Of a stretch of DNA of 43,586 bases, positions 9,945-21,403 are shown in pieces. Source of the stretch: Acanthamoeba sp. SK_2022b (taxonomy: Eukaryota; Discosea; Longamoebia; Acanthamoebidae). The DNA is taken from assembly GCA_027943245.1 (NCBI GenBank), contig JANDJZ010000516.1, positions 1 through 43,586 of the forward strand. Direction: 5' to 3'. How positions within the stretch are numbered: the stretch's first letter is position 1; every line of letters starts with the position of its first letter. The notes beneath the pieces were generated by a model. The model did no database searches, had not been told where the DNA came from, and worked only from the letters and a program-made list of their open reading frames with translations. Both the position numbers and the translations under genes were made by a program.

Positions 9945-11964
9945 ATGAGCGTCCACGAGGGCTTTCTCACCAAGGAGGGAGGTTCCATCAAGACCTGGAA
10001 GCGGAGGTGGTGCGTTCTGGCAGCGGACAATGTCCTCTACTATTACACTAAACGAGTACTCTTGCTGTCTTGGCTTTCTTCATCTTAACCATTGGTTGAC
10101 TAACCCATGTTTTGTTCTCGCCTGGTAAGAATGGAGAATTGAAAGGCCAGGTCGTCTTGACGGACGTAGGCGTCATCAAGCCCGTCATCCTCAAGAAGAG
10201 GATCGCCTTCTGCTTCGAAGTCCAGACCCCGCACAGAAACTATCACTTCGCGGCGGACAGCAGCGAACAGGTACCAAATCCAGTCATCTTGCTTCTTTAT
10301 ATTGTGTTAATAGTACGGTGTCCTGATACTCCTCTTCTCACAGATGAAGGAGTGGGTCGATACCTTGCTCAAGGTTACCGGTCAAGGCGCCCCCGAGCCG
10401 GCAGCTGCTGCTGCAACTCCCCCCACGGAGACCACTGTGCGTCCCGCCTCCACCTCCACCAGCTTCCTGTTGGTGACTCTTACGCGAGCCCCGCCGCATT
10501 ACCATAGCAGGCTGCTCCGCCCGAGCCAACCGTGGTGAAGGTGAACGACTTTGACCTCATCTCGGTCATCGGTCGTGGATCATACGGCAAGGTAAGGGCC
10601 CAGGCAGAGGAAGGAGATGGCTGGTGATGTCCCTCGACTGTGCTCACAATCTCGGCCCAACAGGTGCTGAAGGTGAAGCACAGGAACTTCGGCAAGGTAT
10701 ACGCCATGAAGGTTTTGAACAAGAAGGCCATCTTGGACAAGAACGAACTCGAGCACACCAAGAACGAACGCTCGATTCTCGTCAAGCTACGCTCGCCCTT
10801 CCTCGTCCAACTGCACTACGCTTTCCAGACTTCGGACAGGTGCGCCTGCGCGTGGTGAGTCGTATTGATAGCGTCTTACCAGCGAGCCGTGCCCAGGCTG
10901 TACTTCGTTATGGACTACGTAAACGGCGGTGAGTTGTTCCACCACCTCCAGAAGGACAAGAAGTTCAACGATGACCGCGTTCGTTTCTACGCCGCTGAGA
11001 TCGTGCTCGGTCTCGAGTACTTGCACAAGTACGTTAACGCGTGCATCAGCGAGATGATAGACAACTGAACACATATGTGCTACTCTTAACCACCAGCGAG
11101 GGCATCATCTACCGCGACCTCAAGCCCGAGAACCTGCTGCTCACCAACGACGGCCACATCTGCATGACCGACTTTGGTATCTCCAAGGAGGGCCTGGCCT
11201 GCAAGGAGGCCCGCACGGCCACCTTCTGTGGCACTCCCGAGTACCTCGGTACCTTCTCCACTTACTACTCAGGTAGCCCCGCCCTCTGTGGACTAACCGC
11301 TACTCTCAGCGCCCGAGGTGCTGCGCGGCGTCAACTATGGCAAGGAGATCGACTGGTGGAGCTTTGGCACTCTCATCTACGAGATGATGACTGGCCTGGT
11401 AAGTCTTGTTGTTGGCTGAGGCACACGATGGTGTTCTGTAATCCTCACCACTGTATCGTATACAGCCTCCGTTCTACTGCGAGGATGTGCAGCTCATGTA
11501 CGACAAGATCATGACCGAGAAGCTGAGCTCCAAGAAGATTGACGAGGTCGCCTTCGACCTCCTCCAGCAGGTGCGCGACTCTCCTATAGACCTTCTGCAT
11601 CTTCTCGTTGATCTGTCCGTCCACTCACATGTGCGTGGCACGCTGTGGGGGATAGTTGCTGGAGCGAGACCCTGCCAAGAGGCTCTCGGACCCGGCCAAG
11701 GTCAAGGCCCACCCCTACTTCGGTTCGATCGACTGGGACAAGTTAGCCAAGAAGGAGGTCTCCCCGCCCTACATCCCGCCTGTGGCCGGCGACCTCGAGG
11801 CCGACCTCATGATCGACCCGGACTTCCTGTCGCAGCCCATCAACACGCCCACCCAGGGCGGTCTCCCCGCGGGCGCGCTCACCGGACACGCCAACCTCGA
11901 CGGCTTCACCTACGTGAGTGAGGGCGCCCTCACCGCGGCCCACAACAACATGGCAGGCAAGTAG
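9945..11964 (+). CDS. PKB/Akt-like PH-domain AGC protein kinase
   Basis: Serine/threonine kinase of the AGC group that should be recruited to PIP3-rich membrane. Ten exons: 9945-10055, 10130-10270, 10344-10436, 10511-10591, 10664-10839, 10897-11028, 11097-11248, 11310-11398, 11466-11570, 11656-11964; 462 aa. PH domain about 3-100 with a KxGx7KxR phosphoinositide signature (K10, G12, K20, R22). Kinase domain about 127-383: GRGSYGKV loop, VAIK-type lysine K158, YRDLKPEN with catalytic D252, DFG at 270-272, and activation loop [14 protein letters not shown] whose T287 is the expected PDK1 site. The tail has INTPTQ (about 422-427) as a likely turn motif and LDGFTY (441-446) as the hydrophobic motif, with T445 the TORC2-type site; the usual first Phe is Leu. 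Order PH-kinase-tail and the short linker (AAAAATPP) match Akt and Dictyostelium PkbA rather than PDK1 or SGK. Confidence 0.95.
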
Positions 11965-12099
11965 AACACAGGCAATAGTTTCAATAACAGAACAGAAAGG
12001 AGAATGGAGAGGAGGCGCCCCATACATACTTGACCATTTTTATATGTTTGCACAAGTGTACTTAAACTTTATGTGTTTTTGTTTTGGTTGATTGAGTTC

Positions 12100-12105
12100 A
12101 ATAAA
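12100..12105 (+). terminator. AATAAA polyadenylation signal of the kinase gene
   Basis: Canonical AATAAA 136 bp past the kinase stop codon, just 63 bp from the end of the convergent glycosyltransferase coding region, so the two 3' UTRs probably overlap. Confidence 0.6.
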
Positions 12106-12167
12106 TTATGAGTAGATAGAGCAGCTGAGAGAAGGACAGAGGAGGAAGAAGAGGAGAGAGGGAGGAA

Positions 12168-12611
12168 TTAGTGGTCGTAGAGCCGTCGTTTCTTGTTGCT
12201 GGCCACGATCTCGGCCGCTTCGAGGATGTGGCGTCGCGTCGTGCTCAAGTCGAGCGGGTTGGTCTGCTGCTCCACGATGTGCGTGATGGCCAACCACTTG
12301 CCCATATTTACATAGTGATAGTTGCCGTACCTGCATTACGGGGCAACATCATCAGCTTTTGCCCATCTCCAGCGCCACCCACCATCACCTTGTTTCAGGG
12401 AGAAGAGAGGAGTACCGATCCTCGATCCAAAACTCGATCGAGACCGACGTGGTCGGGAGGAACATCATGTGGCTGAGCGCAGCACCGTGCGCGCCGATGA
12501 GGATGTCGGTCGTGCGAATCAGCTTCAGCTGTTCTCGGAACGAGATCGACGCAAAGTCGACCGATCGGACCTGATTTCAGACCACACCACTCCAATTGAG
12601 AAACATGCACG

Positions 12612-12678
<67 letters not shown>

Positions 12679-13858
12679 CGCACGATACAGGACACAGCGC
12701 GCAAGGGAGCACGACCTCTGCGGTGGGCAACGTGTCCTGGATCATTGCCACCAGCTCGTCGTGGTTCTGGATCTGCCGGCTGACGTGCTGATAGGAGCCC
12801 GGCGCTCGCGGGTAGCTCTTGCGTTGGATGACCGTGACGGTGAGCTTGTCCGCCTGCGTCGATAGAGTGAGCGATCGGTCCATTTATTTCACAAATGATT
12901 ATCTGTATTTATCAAATTTATCTGTATTTATCCATATTTATCTGTTTACTATATGCCAGCGAATCAAGGAGGAGTACCGGTGGAAGAAGATACTTCATCT
13001 TGAACGACGAGATGAAGAAATCACGGAAGCCGCGCAACAGAGTGCTGCCCACAACAAGAGCGTGAGTCAATGAGCAACCCCCCCCAAAAGCAGTGATGGG
13101 CGCTCGCGCGTGAGCCGAGTGGGCTACCTGTTGGAGCAGGGGCTCTCGAGGCCCACTCGTTTGGACAGCGGGGAGATGGCGCCGAACACGTTGGCGGCCT
13201 GCAGCCGTAAGCACGGGCCCACCACACGCGTTGCATGAGAGAGAGAGACGATGGACGATGGAAGGGGAGGGAGAGGGAGACAAGCGCTTGGACGGACCAT
13301 GTAGTTGAAGCACATGGGCTTGCCGCTCTGGTGGAGATCGTTGACGAAGAGGAGAGGGTGGTTGCGCGAGAACAGCGTCTGCCACACGTCCTGGAACGGC
13401 CCGGGACTGACACCAAGCGAACGTCAAGCGACGTCGAACACCGCACGATGGCCACGCGCGAGCGCTGGGTGACTGCTTGCCTGGCCTCTGGGCCGGTGGC
13501 AGAAGGGAGGAGAGAGGGCGCGCGGGGGATGGGCGTACATGAGCCCGTCGGCGATGACCACCTGCGCTCGTTCGATGGGCACCTCGAGCACGGAGAACGC
13601 GGCAAAGGCGTGCACCCAATCCTCCGACGCGTGGTACAGATTCGTCGTCTGAGGCACACGCACGCACACGCACACGCACGCACACACGCACACGCACGCG
13701 CAAACCGGCGATAGCCAAGTGAGTCGACAGAGGGAGCAGGTTCGCAACGAACGGCCAACACGACGTACGTCGTAGCGCGAAACAAAGTAGACAAAGTGGT
13801 CCACCGTGTTCTCCTTCGTGCACATCTTCTCGAGCGACATGGCCTGTGCGCGCCCACG

Positions 13859-13924
<66 letters not shown>

Positions 13925-14775
13925 AACATTGTTGTTGTCAGACACACGAAAGCGAGCCACCCGCCCGCCCACACGCTACACGACAGGCGGGCGGGAGCTG
14001 GCGTGCGTGCCTCGGAGAAGGAGTCGCCGAGGTTCTGCCAGCCGCGGATGAGCCAGTTGCCGACGGTCTTGACGAGATTGTTGGTGTTCCAGCCGTCATT
14101 AACCGACACCACCTGAACGCAGCGGCCGCGCACGAGGCCGGGCTTGAAGAAGACGGTCTTCTCGCCGTCGTAGAAGTCGTTGTGACACCCGTCGCCCTGG
14201 CACATGGACACGCCGAGCTTGGCAAAGTCGACCACGACGTTCTCCGCGAGACACACGCTGTGCGGCTCGGGCGTCTGATGCGACGGGGTCAGCGAGTGGC
14301 ATCGAATCTTGGTCTCCAATCGAAAATCTCGGTGGGCAGGACTCCAAGATGGAGGAAGAGAAGATGTGGATTCAGTCGAATGGGGCAGGCAGTAGTCCTG
14401 GCCGTAGCTCTGCCAGCGCCTGATGAAGGTCATGCCATAGTCGTCCTCGCACTCGCTGCCCCCCTGCACGCCGCCCGCGTAGCGCTGCAGATAGCCAATG
14501 GTCGTTTTGAAGGTTGCATTCCAATCCGCCGCGTGCTTGTGATCACTGTGGTCCACTTTGCTCGTGCGATTTGCAGGTTCCTTCAGCTCCTCCTTATCAT
14601 CTTTAGGCGGCGCGACCTCAATAAGGCCTTCTTGGATGTCATCGCCTTCGTAGGTGGGAATGACGAGCGGCTGCTCCCCCGGGCGAGAGTGGAGGATAAG
14701 GGCGAAGCCAAGCAGGGCAATCAGCATCAGCGCGAACAGCAGCAGGAGGCGCCCGGGAGCTCGTGTCCGAGCCAT
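12168..14775 (-). CDS. Type II membrane glycosyltransferase, GT61 family
   Basis: Golgi/ER-type glycosyltransferase of the GT61 (DUF563) family, which includes EOGT, POMGNT2 and plant xylosyltransferases. Nine exons: 14775-14011, 13843-13769, 13648-13539, 13406-13298, 13198-13128, 13044-12978, 12853-12716, 12570-12416, 12330-12168; about 550 aa. A short basic cytosolic end (MARTRAPGR) is followed by one Leu-rich membrane anchor (about 10-29) and a stem. The lumenal part shows CLAENVVVDFAKLG, as in EOGT/POMGNT2, a Cys-rich patch, and near the C-terminus the hallmark DILIGAHGAALSHMMF (about 467-482) followed by SIEF. N-glycosylation sequons NRTS and NATF lie in the stem. Exon 1 most simply ends at a GC donor (14011); a GT donor 30 nt further is an in-frame alternative. 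The acceptor substrate cannot be told from sequence. Two introns carry long GU repeats on the transcript strand. Confidence 0.88.
12613..12677. repeat. (AC)n microsatellite in an intron
   Basis: About 32 AC units on the plus strand, a GU run in the pre-mRNA of the glycosyltransferase gene, within its seventh intron. Confidence 0.95.
13863..13923. repeat. (AC)n microsatellite in an intron
   Basis: About 30 CA/AC units on the plus strand within intron 1 of the glycosyltransferase gene (GU run in the transcript), near the acceptor at 13844. A looser CGCACACG-type repeat also fills the neighbouring intron at about 13655-13700. Confidence 0.95.
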
Positions 14776-14898
14776 CTTGCCACCTCTCTCCTCTCGCGAA
14801 CTCCCTTCCGACCAAATTAAACGTTGTTTTTGGTTCTGTCGACACCAGACAAGCCTGGACAGCTCGGCGCACACGCAAAGGATAGAAACAGAAGAAGA
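14776..14898. promoter_or_regulatory. 123-bp bidirectional promoter
   Basis: Only 123 bp separate the start codons of the divergent glycosyltransferase and RING/RAWUL genes, so both core promoters and 5' UTRs must share it. No TATA box is evident; an AT-rich patch (AAATTAAACG) sits at 14813-14822. Confidence 0.55.
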
Positions 14899-16620
14899 AT
14901 GGAGGGAGGGACGTTTCTAGCGCCCAGTGCGCGAGCGCGAGGTCATAGAGCGTCGGCTTCATCGGCTCTGCTTCAAGAATTGGAACGAACGGCGGCCAAT
15001 GCGTCGTCATCCAGCGGGCGAGGGTCTCTGGGCATCTCGCGCGAATTGAGTAAATTGATCAACAAGAAGACCCCCACGATGACAAAGGAGCAAGTCCTGC
15101 GCAAGGTGAGGCAGGGCGGGCTGCGCGGGAATGGGGCGGACGCTGAAGAGGAAGATGAAGAAGAGGAGTGCATAGACGGACTGACGCTCTACGAGACGTA
15201 TCGCGAACCCATAGCGCCACCAGAGGACCCCAACCACACCACTACGCTCCAGGTGCGCATGCTCAACGTAGAGCTCACCTGTCCCATCTGTCTGGGCATC
15301 ATGCGGCAGACCATGACGGTCATGGAATGCCTACACCGATTCTGCGACGAATGCATCTCCAAGTGCTTGCGGTGGGGCAAGAAGGAGTGTCCCACTTGTC
15401 GTGTTCACTGCTCGTCGCGCCGCCATCTTCGGCCTGATCCCAACTTCGACGCCCTCATCGCCACAGTCTACCCCAACCTCGACGAGTACGAGGCCCAGGA
15501 ACAAGAGTTCATTGCCGACATCAACAAGCGGATGAATCGCAAATCGCTCACCGACAGCGTAGAGAAGGGCCTCATGCGCCAGATGGCCGCATCTCGCGGT
15601 CCACGCGGTAAGCGCGACAAGGAACAGCTCGAGGCCATGGAGGCCCCCTCCACCACCGCCTCGTCCTCTTCTTCCTCCTCTTCTCGCAAGCGCAAGTCTA
15701 CCCCCTCTGCCTCCTCTGCCTCTTCGATCCCTTCCTCATCTTCAACGTCGGCGCGTAGCAAGAACTCCAAGAGATCAAAATCACAGGACCCGTACGCTTC
15801 ACTTCCCCCCTCGCTTGCTCTCATGTGGTCTTCCTGCATGTCTCACGCCAGGTGCTCTACTTTCTACTTTCTCCTTTCTACTACTTTCTTCTTCTTCAAC
15901 TACTACTACTTCTTCAGACGGCAGCGATCGGACCAGGAGCCCAAGCTGCCGGAGGGAGCCGCCAGCAGCATGGAGCTCGACGCCTCTGGCATCCCGCTGG
16001 CGCACTACCACATCCCGCACAAGCGCACGCAGCCCGCCGCTACATCAGGCGCCACGTCGTCGTCTTCAGCATCTTCGCTGTCATCGTCGTCGGTGGCCTC
16101 GTTCCTGAGCCAGGTGGACACCCTCATCAGCTTCCTCCTCCTGCCCCACCCCGACGACAGGCAGCTGTCGGCGGTGGGCCACGGCGGCGAGGGCACGACG
16201 GCCACGCCGGCGAGCAACCTCGCCCTGCAGCGACCCTACCTCCGCACGTCGCGCAAGGTGACGGTGAAGCAGATCGCCGCCTTCCTGGCCTCCAAGTTCC
16301 CGCAGCTGCCGCTCAGCGCGCCGTCCTCGCTCGACTTCATCGCGCCGAGCAAGTTGTCGCACGGTGGCCGAGACGATGGCGAGGCCGACCACGACAAGCG
16401 GGAGAAGCTCTTCGCGATCAGCGTCCTGCCTGCCGCGGCAACGACAACGAGCAAGGAGGAGGAGACGGACAGCAAGACGACCGAAGGTCGAGAAGGAGGA
16501 GGAGGGCATGTGGTGCTGGAGGGCGAGCTGACCGTCGACGCCGTCGCGTCTCGGTTCTGGGACGGCAAGGGCGACCTCACCCTCTACTACCGCTTCTCCG
16601 ACGGCGTCGCGGCCCTGTAA
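14899..16620 (+). CDS. RING finger + RAWUL protein, RING1/PCGF-like
   Basis: Probable E3 ubiquitin ligase of the Polycomb PRC1 RING type (RING1/RNF2 or PCGF). Two exons, 14899-15791 and 15918-16620; 531 aa. An acidic N-terminal region (EEEDEEEE) precedes a C3HC4 RING at about 128-167: CPIC, CLHRFC, CISKC and CPTC. Immediately after it RRHLRPDPNFDALI matches the RING1/RNF2 family (family knowledge), a strong argument for RING1 rather than a generic RING. A Ser-rich low-complexity linker with basic patches (KRKS, SKNSKRSK) follows, then a C-terminal ubiquitin-like RAWUL fold (about 400-528) with SRKVTVKQIAAFLASKF and GELTVDAVASRFW. In PRC1 the pair ubiquitinates histone H2A in the nucleus; that target is inferred. 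The 126-nt intron is stop-free and a multiple of three, so a retained form would add 42 residues. Divergent with the GT61 gene. Confidence 0.88.
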   Translation: MEGGTFLAPSARARGHRASASSALLQELERTAANASSSSGRGSLGISRELSKLINKKTPTMTKEQVLRKVRQGGLRGNGADAEEEDEEEECIDGLTLYETYREPIAPPEDPNHTTTLQVRMLNVELTCPICLGIMRQTMTVMECLHRFCDECISKCLRWGKKECPTCRVHCSSRRHLRPDPNFDALIATVYPNLDEYEAQEQEFIADINKRMNRKSLTDSVEKGLMRQMAASRGPRGKRDKEQLEAMEAPSTTASSSSSSSSRKRKSTPSASSASSIPSSSSTSARSKNSKRSKSQDPYASLPPSLALMWSSCMSHARCSTFYFLLSTTFFFFNYYYFFRRQRSDQEPKLPEGAASSMELDASGIPLAHYHIPHKRTQPAATSGATSSSSASSLSSSSVASFLSQVDTLISFLLLPHPDDRQLSAVGHGGEGTTATPASNLALQRPYLRTSRKVTVKQIAAFLASKFPQLPLSAPSSLDFIAPSKLSHGGRDDGEADHDKREKLFAISVLPAAATTTSKEEETDSKTTEGREGGGGHVVLEGELTVDAVASRFWDGKGDLTLYYRFSDGVAAL

Positions 16621-16771
16621 AGTCACCTTGCCCAAGTCGAGTGGCAAGCTCTTCTTGTTTGCACTACCCGCGTGTAGTTGCTACACATACGTTGGGGGGG
16701 GGGGGTCAAGCGCTACTCGAGGTTAACGTTTGTTGTATTTTTTTTGTATTGGTACACACACGCGTGGAGGG

Positions 16772-19700
16772 TTACAAGAGATCGTCGTTGTTGAGGCTGT
16801 CGTCGTTCTCGTCGTCTTGGAAGCTCTGCGAGTTGGAGTGGGAGTGGGAGCTCTTGGAGTTCTTCGTCCTGGTGAGGTGGTGTAGGACAAGACAAAGCGC
16901 GTAGCAGGGTCAGCAAGGGCCTCTACAAGAAGGCGAAGAGAACATCACGATTGTTCAAGAGGCAGCGCGACGTACGTGGCGCCGGACATGGTGGTGTTCT
17001 TGGAGTCGCCCCACTTGCCGCTGCCCATGATCATGTCCTTGGTGATGTCGAGCGCGTCCCTCGGCGCCTGCGTCACCCACGCCTTCAACAGGTAGTACCA
17101 CCAGACGAGCATGTCCTGTTTTGCGCGTGGGCGGAGCGTTGCGTGGGTGAGTTGGATGTGAGGCCCTACACGCGTAGTCGATAGGGTTCTTTCGAAAACC
17201 GGGGTAGGGAGGGGGAGGGGGGCGTACGGAGGAGCACATGGTGACGAAGATGATGATGCCATAGCAGCTCACATCCATGATCTCCAGCACCAGCGAGCCA
17301 TAGTTCAACCGGTACGTCAACTCGCTAGTCGCCAATTAAAGAAGTCTCGTCAGCTGACCATGATGTGTGTGATCATCCCCCCGACTCACATGGGGAGAGA
17401 GAGAGAGAGAGAAGCACGCAGTACCACTCAGTGGCAGTCGTGGCGCTACAGGTGACCTGCTCCTCGAGTGCATCGACGAGATCATCTGCAGCACGGACAT
17501 AAATGCGCGAGGAGAATTAATCGAAAATTTAAATAGACACATTTTATTTTATTTTTTAAAAATAAAATATTGATTATAGTGGCAAAGAAACGGGGGACGC
17601 GTACCTTGGACGATGCGTTGGTAGATACGGAAGGCCAGAGGGTAGGCGAGGATGAGGAAGTAGGCCAGCACCAGCAGGACCATGCGCACCAGCTGCACCG
17701 CATCAGACGAGTGAGCGAGGGCCCCGCCATAGCCTCCTAAAAGTTGGCTGAGCGAGTGGGTGGGCGCGGCCACGCACCTGTTCGATCTTGTCCTTCGTGT
17801 GTCCCTTGAAGCGGAAACGAATCTGGAGGAGAGGGGGGCAACCGATCAGTTTGGTTACCATTTTTCGGCTGGGAAAGGGAGAGGAGCGCGAACCCTAGCG
17901 AACTTGATGACGGACAGGGTCATCAAGATCGATCCGATGATCAGGCATATCGCCACTGCGACACACAACACGGTCATCCCAAGTGCCATCGGGGGGGGGG
18001 GCAAAAATGGAGGCGCGAAGGAAAAGGGGGAAAAGAACGAAGGCGTACGAGGGCCGTAAAAGAGAACCCAACCGTAGGCCTCGTGGTCGGTGGCCATGAA
18101 GCACGAGGGCACTCCGCTCAGGGCCCCGATGTTCTGGCCAGTGGAAGTGAGCCACAGCAATAACGCCAATTGAACAACAGGACGGAGTGTTGTGTGTGGG
18201 CGGGTTGGGGGGGGGGCAACCTTGGAGGCGAGCAGGATGACGACGCCGATGAGCGGGAGGCCCCAGGCGATAAAGTGGTAGAACAAGTGGAAGCGCTTGA
18301 TGAACGTGGTCGAACGTTCGAGCACGATCAGCTGTGGGTGGAAGGTCACAACGTTAACACGATGATCGTCGCGTCGGTGAGAGTCGCGAGCAAGACGGCG
18401 CGTGGGTGCAGCACCTCGAACACGGTCAGCACGAGGAAGGTCCACCAGAACATGGCCGCCATCGGGCAGTAGTACAGAATGATGCCTGGTTTTGTGTCGA
18501 CCCGGCAGTGAGCCATCGCCTGCTCCTCGTGTGGAGTGCGCAAACCGGTCAAGACGCGTACCTTGAATGATGCACACGACACCGCCGCCGTCGTGTTCGC
18601 CGGCGTTGCTCATCGTGACCAGGCGCTTGGGGCTGCCCTGTATTGGGGGAAAGAACGAAAACGAAAACGAAAACGAAAAAGGGGCGAAAGAGAGAAGGGG
18701 GGTGAGGCCGACAGCTCGGAGAGGGGAGGGGGGGGCTCCACAACTGACCTCGGTGCAGACGAGGGGCTCGATGCCTCCCCGCACCGCGGGGAAGAACAGG
18801 CACACGAAGCCCACGGTCGCCGACAGCAGACTCTGCGCAAGGGGCGTGTAAGCATGGAGAGCGACAGAGAGAGGTGGGAGGGGGGAGGAGCTGTACGAAG
18901 TAGAAGAAGATGAGGGCCGGGAAGCGTCGCTTCTGCGGCATCAGCAGGAAGGTGACCACCTGCCAGTCCAACCGTGCGCGCGCGTGATGAGGGCTCGTGG
19001 TGGGTGGAAGGGATGGCGGGGAGAGGGGAGGGGAGAGTTGTACGAGGAAGACGGAGAGCCAGAAGGAGAGGAAGTTGAGGACGATGTTCACCGCGATCAC
19101 GCCGTGCCACTCCTCCTCGGTGAACATGGGGTCGGGACACGGGTAGACGCAGATGTCGGTTCCCTCGTACCCGTTGTCCTCAAAGCCACCAGCCTGCAAG
19201 CCCACACAGCAGCGCACAGGATCAGGAGAGAAACGGGGGTTAGGGCAAGCTGCTCGCCGAGAGCGAGGGAGCGCGGCCGTACCCCGTCTTCGTTGTATTT
19301 GAGCGGGTAGGGGCAGTCGGCTTGGCTGTAGGCCACCGCTGTGCATTTAAAATAAACAAATAAATAAATAAATAAATAATAAAAATGGTCAGAGGGAGGT
19401 CATAAAGTTATGGAGGAGACGGCGTGTGAGTAGTACTGCGGTTGGGCGCGGGGTTGCATGTGGCGAGGCCGTCAGTGGGGAACGCCGGGTAGACCACCCC
19501 ATTCAGGGTGATTGTCTTGTCGCAGTCCGGCAGCAGCGACTACAGATATACCGACACACAAAAAGAAGAGGACATAAATTTTTCGTAATAAATAAATAAT
19601 ACAAAAAAAATGGAAATGAAATGAAGCCACGCGTGTGTAGGGCTGGTACCGCGAAGTTGTTGGAGATGGCAAAGGCGGAGCACTCGGTCAGCACCTTCTC

Positions 19701-20685
19701 ACAGACCGAGCGACAAGGCAGGACCACTAATCGACAATTTTATATATAGTGAGCGACGAGCAAGTGGACCTGTCTGTGCACGATGTACGCACCGGAGGGA
19801 GTGAAGGTGGTGATGTCCACGGAACACTCGATGAAGTTGCCCATGCACACCAACGTGAGCAAGGCCTGTCGGCAGTCGTGCGGCACGAACGCACCGGCCA
19901 GCTTGGTCTGTATGACCGGCAGCACGTGTGGAAACAAAGGTGACGCTCGTGAGATGGCACGACGAGAGAGGGAAGCGGTAAGGCGTGAAGAAGGCGTAAA
20001 AGCGCACCACGTTGGCAGCGCCCTCATCGACTGACTCGTAGGTCTGGCCCAACCTGAAAGGCAGAGACAGATAGGAGTTATTAACGTGGCCAACTCCCAC
20101 AGCGGTGATTTTTGTCATAAAAGGCAAATGTTTGACCACTCTGTTCTCACCCACCCGTTGTGTCAAAGCCCAACAGTTGTCGTGTAGAGAACCCAAAGGA
20201 ATGGTCCATTTAAATTAAAAGAGCGACAAAGAGAAAGACAAGAGCAAGCTGGACCCTTCAGGTTGTTCTTGTTCGTTGGCCACAAAAAAGATAAATACGG
20301 AACTAAAGTTGTGAAGGATAATGAAAAAAAGAACGAAAGAGGGAGGTCGTACTGAATGTAGACGTGGGAGAAGGTGATGAGTGGGTCACACTTGCCGGAA
20401 GTCGCCGGCGAGCCCTGAAAAGGCACACACCCGACCGACATCTGCCTGTTCGCGAGCTGGCCTTCATTCGTCGCGGTCGCACTCACCACCAGCGCCAGTC
20501 CAGCTGCACGAGAGAAAGCAACGTTATATATCTATCTTATGTTCAAACAACCTCGAGTTTTGCCGGGGGGGGGCGCAACATGGGTGGGAGGTTGAGGTAC
20601 CAAGAACAACAAGAAGGAGGAAGAAGAAGAGCGGACGGCCACCACCTAGGGCCGAGCCAGCGAGAACCGTGCGACTTCGATTCAT
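16772..20685 (-). CDS. Frizzled/Smoothened-like seven-pass receptor
   Basis: Cell-surface receptor with a signal peptide, a Frizzled-type cysteine-rich domain and a class F seven-helix core. Twenty-two small exons join in phase: 20685-20601, 20503-20487, 20414-20353, 20053-20008, 19907-19793, 19726-19650, 19539-19437, 19338-19283, 19193-19044, 18959-18897, 18832-18749, 18637-18562, 18485-18415, 18331-18221, 18133-18049, 17955-17894, 17822-17778, 17692-17605, 17485-17425, 17324-17228, 17115-16976, 16868-16772; about 596 aa. The CRD ends with VVLPCRSVCEKVLTEC, the most diagnostic Frizzled segment. CPYP and DICVYPCPDP lie before helix 1. Helices 5-6 (GPLAICLIIGSILMTL, then HTKDKIEQ and LVRMVLLVLAYFLILAYP) follow class F order. 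The Dishevelled-binding KTxxxW after helix 7 is absent; the tail is Ser/His then Asp/Asn-rich. Similar fsl receptors exist in Dictyostelium; ligand unknown. The segment 20486-20415 may be a 72-nt intron or coding. Donors at 20008 and 18049 are my best choice among alternatives. Confidence 0.9.
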
Positions 20686-21399
20686 GATGCGGGGTATGTG
20701 ACAGTCAAAGCAGTTAAATGAGCCGACCGTGTAAGTGCGGGTCATGTACGGCGTCAACCGGACCAACCACCTACTCCGATCGGAAAGCCCGTCCTATAGG
20801 TCCGGAGAAAGGCGTGCCCTGCTCCCGTTGGTTGTCTGATTTATTATGGCGCAAGCATTGAGGAATTTGCATCGTCAAGGATACTGGCTTAACGACCGCC
20901 GACAGGGTACACTCTACTGCCATTGGCCTGCCCAAATGACGCCTTAAGCCAGCAAGACGCGATGTTGTTGCAAAGACTTTGCGCCAGCCAATCAAAAAAT
21001 TTATTAAAATAAATCACATTTTCTTCTTGCTGACGCATGCTGATGTCATGGGCGAGAAGAGTTGAACGCCTAAGCAACCTGTGGGCGAAGAGAAGAAGAC
21101 AACGTGAAGGACAACAGGCAAGGGGAGGATGGGAGTTGGTACCAATGGGTCGGACCACCCTTGCCTACTCACCTTCAACACGTTGTTCTCCCACACCCGC
21201 GCAACCTGTCTTCATCTCCTTCACGCGCATCGTCCGGTTGTCCTCCATCTCCTTGCCGTTGTCGGACAAACAAAATGACCAAAAATAAATTTCTTTTTTT
21301 TTTCCTTCACAGCATAGCGAGGTCTACAGACAACTTAGTCCACAAATAATAAGCATACCTCAATTTCTGACTGCCGACACCTGTCTAAGGCGACGGGTC
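20686..21399. other. Intergenic stretch upstream of the Frizzled-like gene
   Basis: About 0.7 kb of mixed composition between the receptor start and the left target duplication of the transposon. Reading frames are short and lack the third-position GC bias of real exons here. It should contain the receptor promoter. I see nothing else I can name. Confidence 0.6.
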
Positions 21400-21403
21400 T
21401 TAA

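Noticed and set aside
12596..12865. Frames encoding poly-His/Thr or poly-Val/Cys near the dinucleotide repeats (also 7022-7522, 8161-8592, 13806-14820)
   Set aside because: They are translations of intronic microsatellites and disappear when the introns are spliced.
17990..18001. Runs of ten or so G (also 16692-16702, 28493-28502, 34823-34842) as G-quadruplex elements
   Set aside because: They are single homopolymer runs in introns or gaps, not four spaced G tracts.
20859..20873. 15-bp inverse match (TGAGGAATTTGCATC) with 23591-23605 on either side of the transposon
   Set aside because: It lies ~540 bp from the left end but only 19 bp from the right end, with no extended similarity, so it does not form outer inverted repeats; probably chance or remnant.
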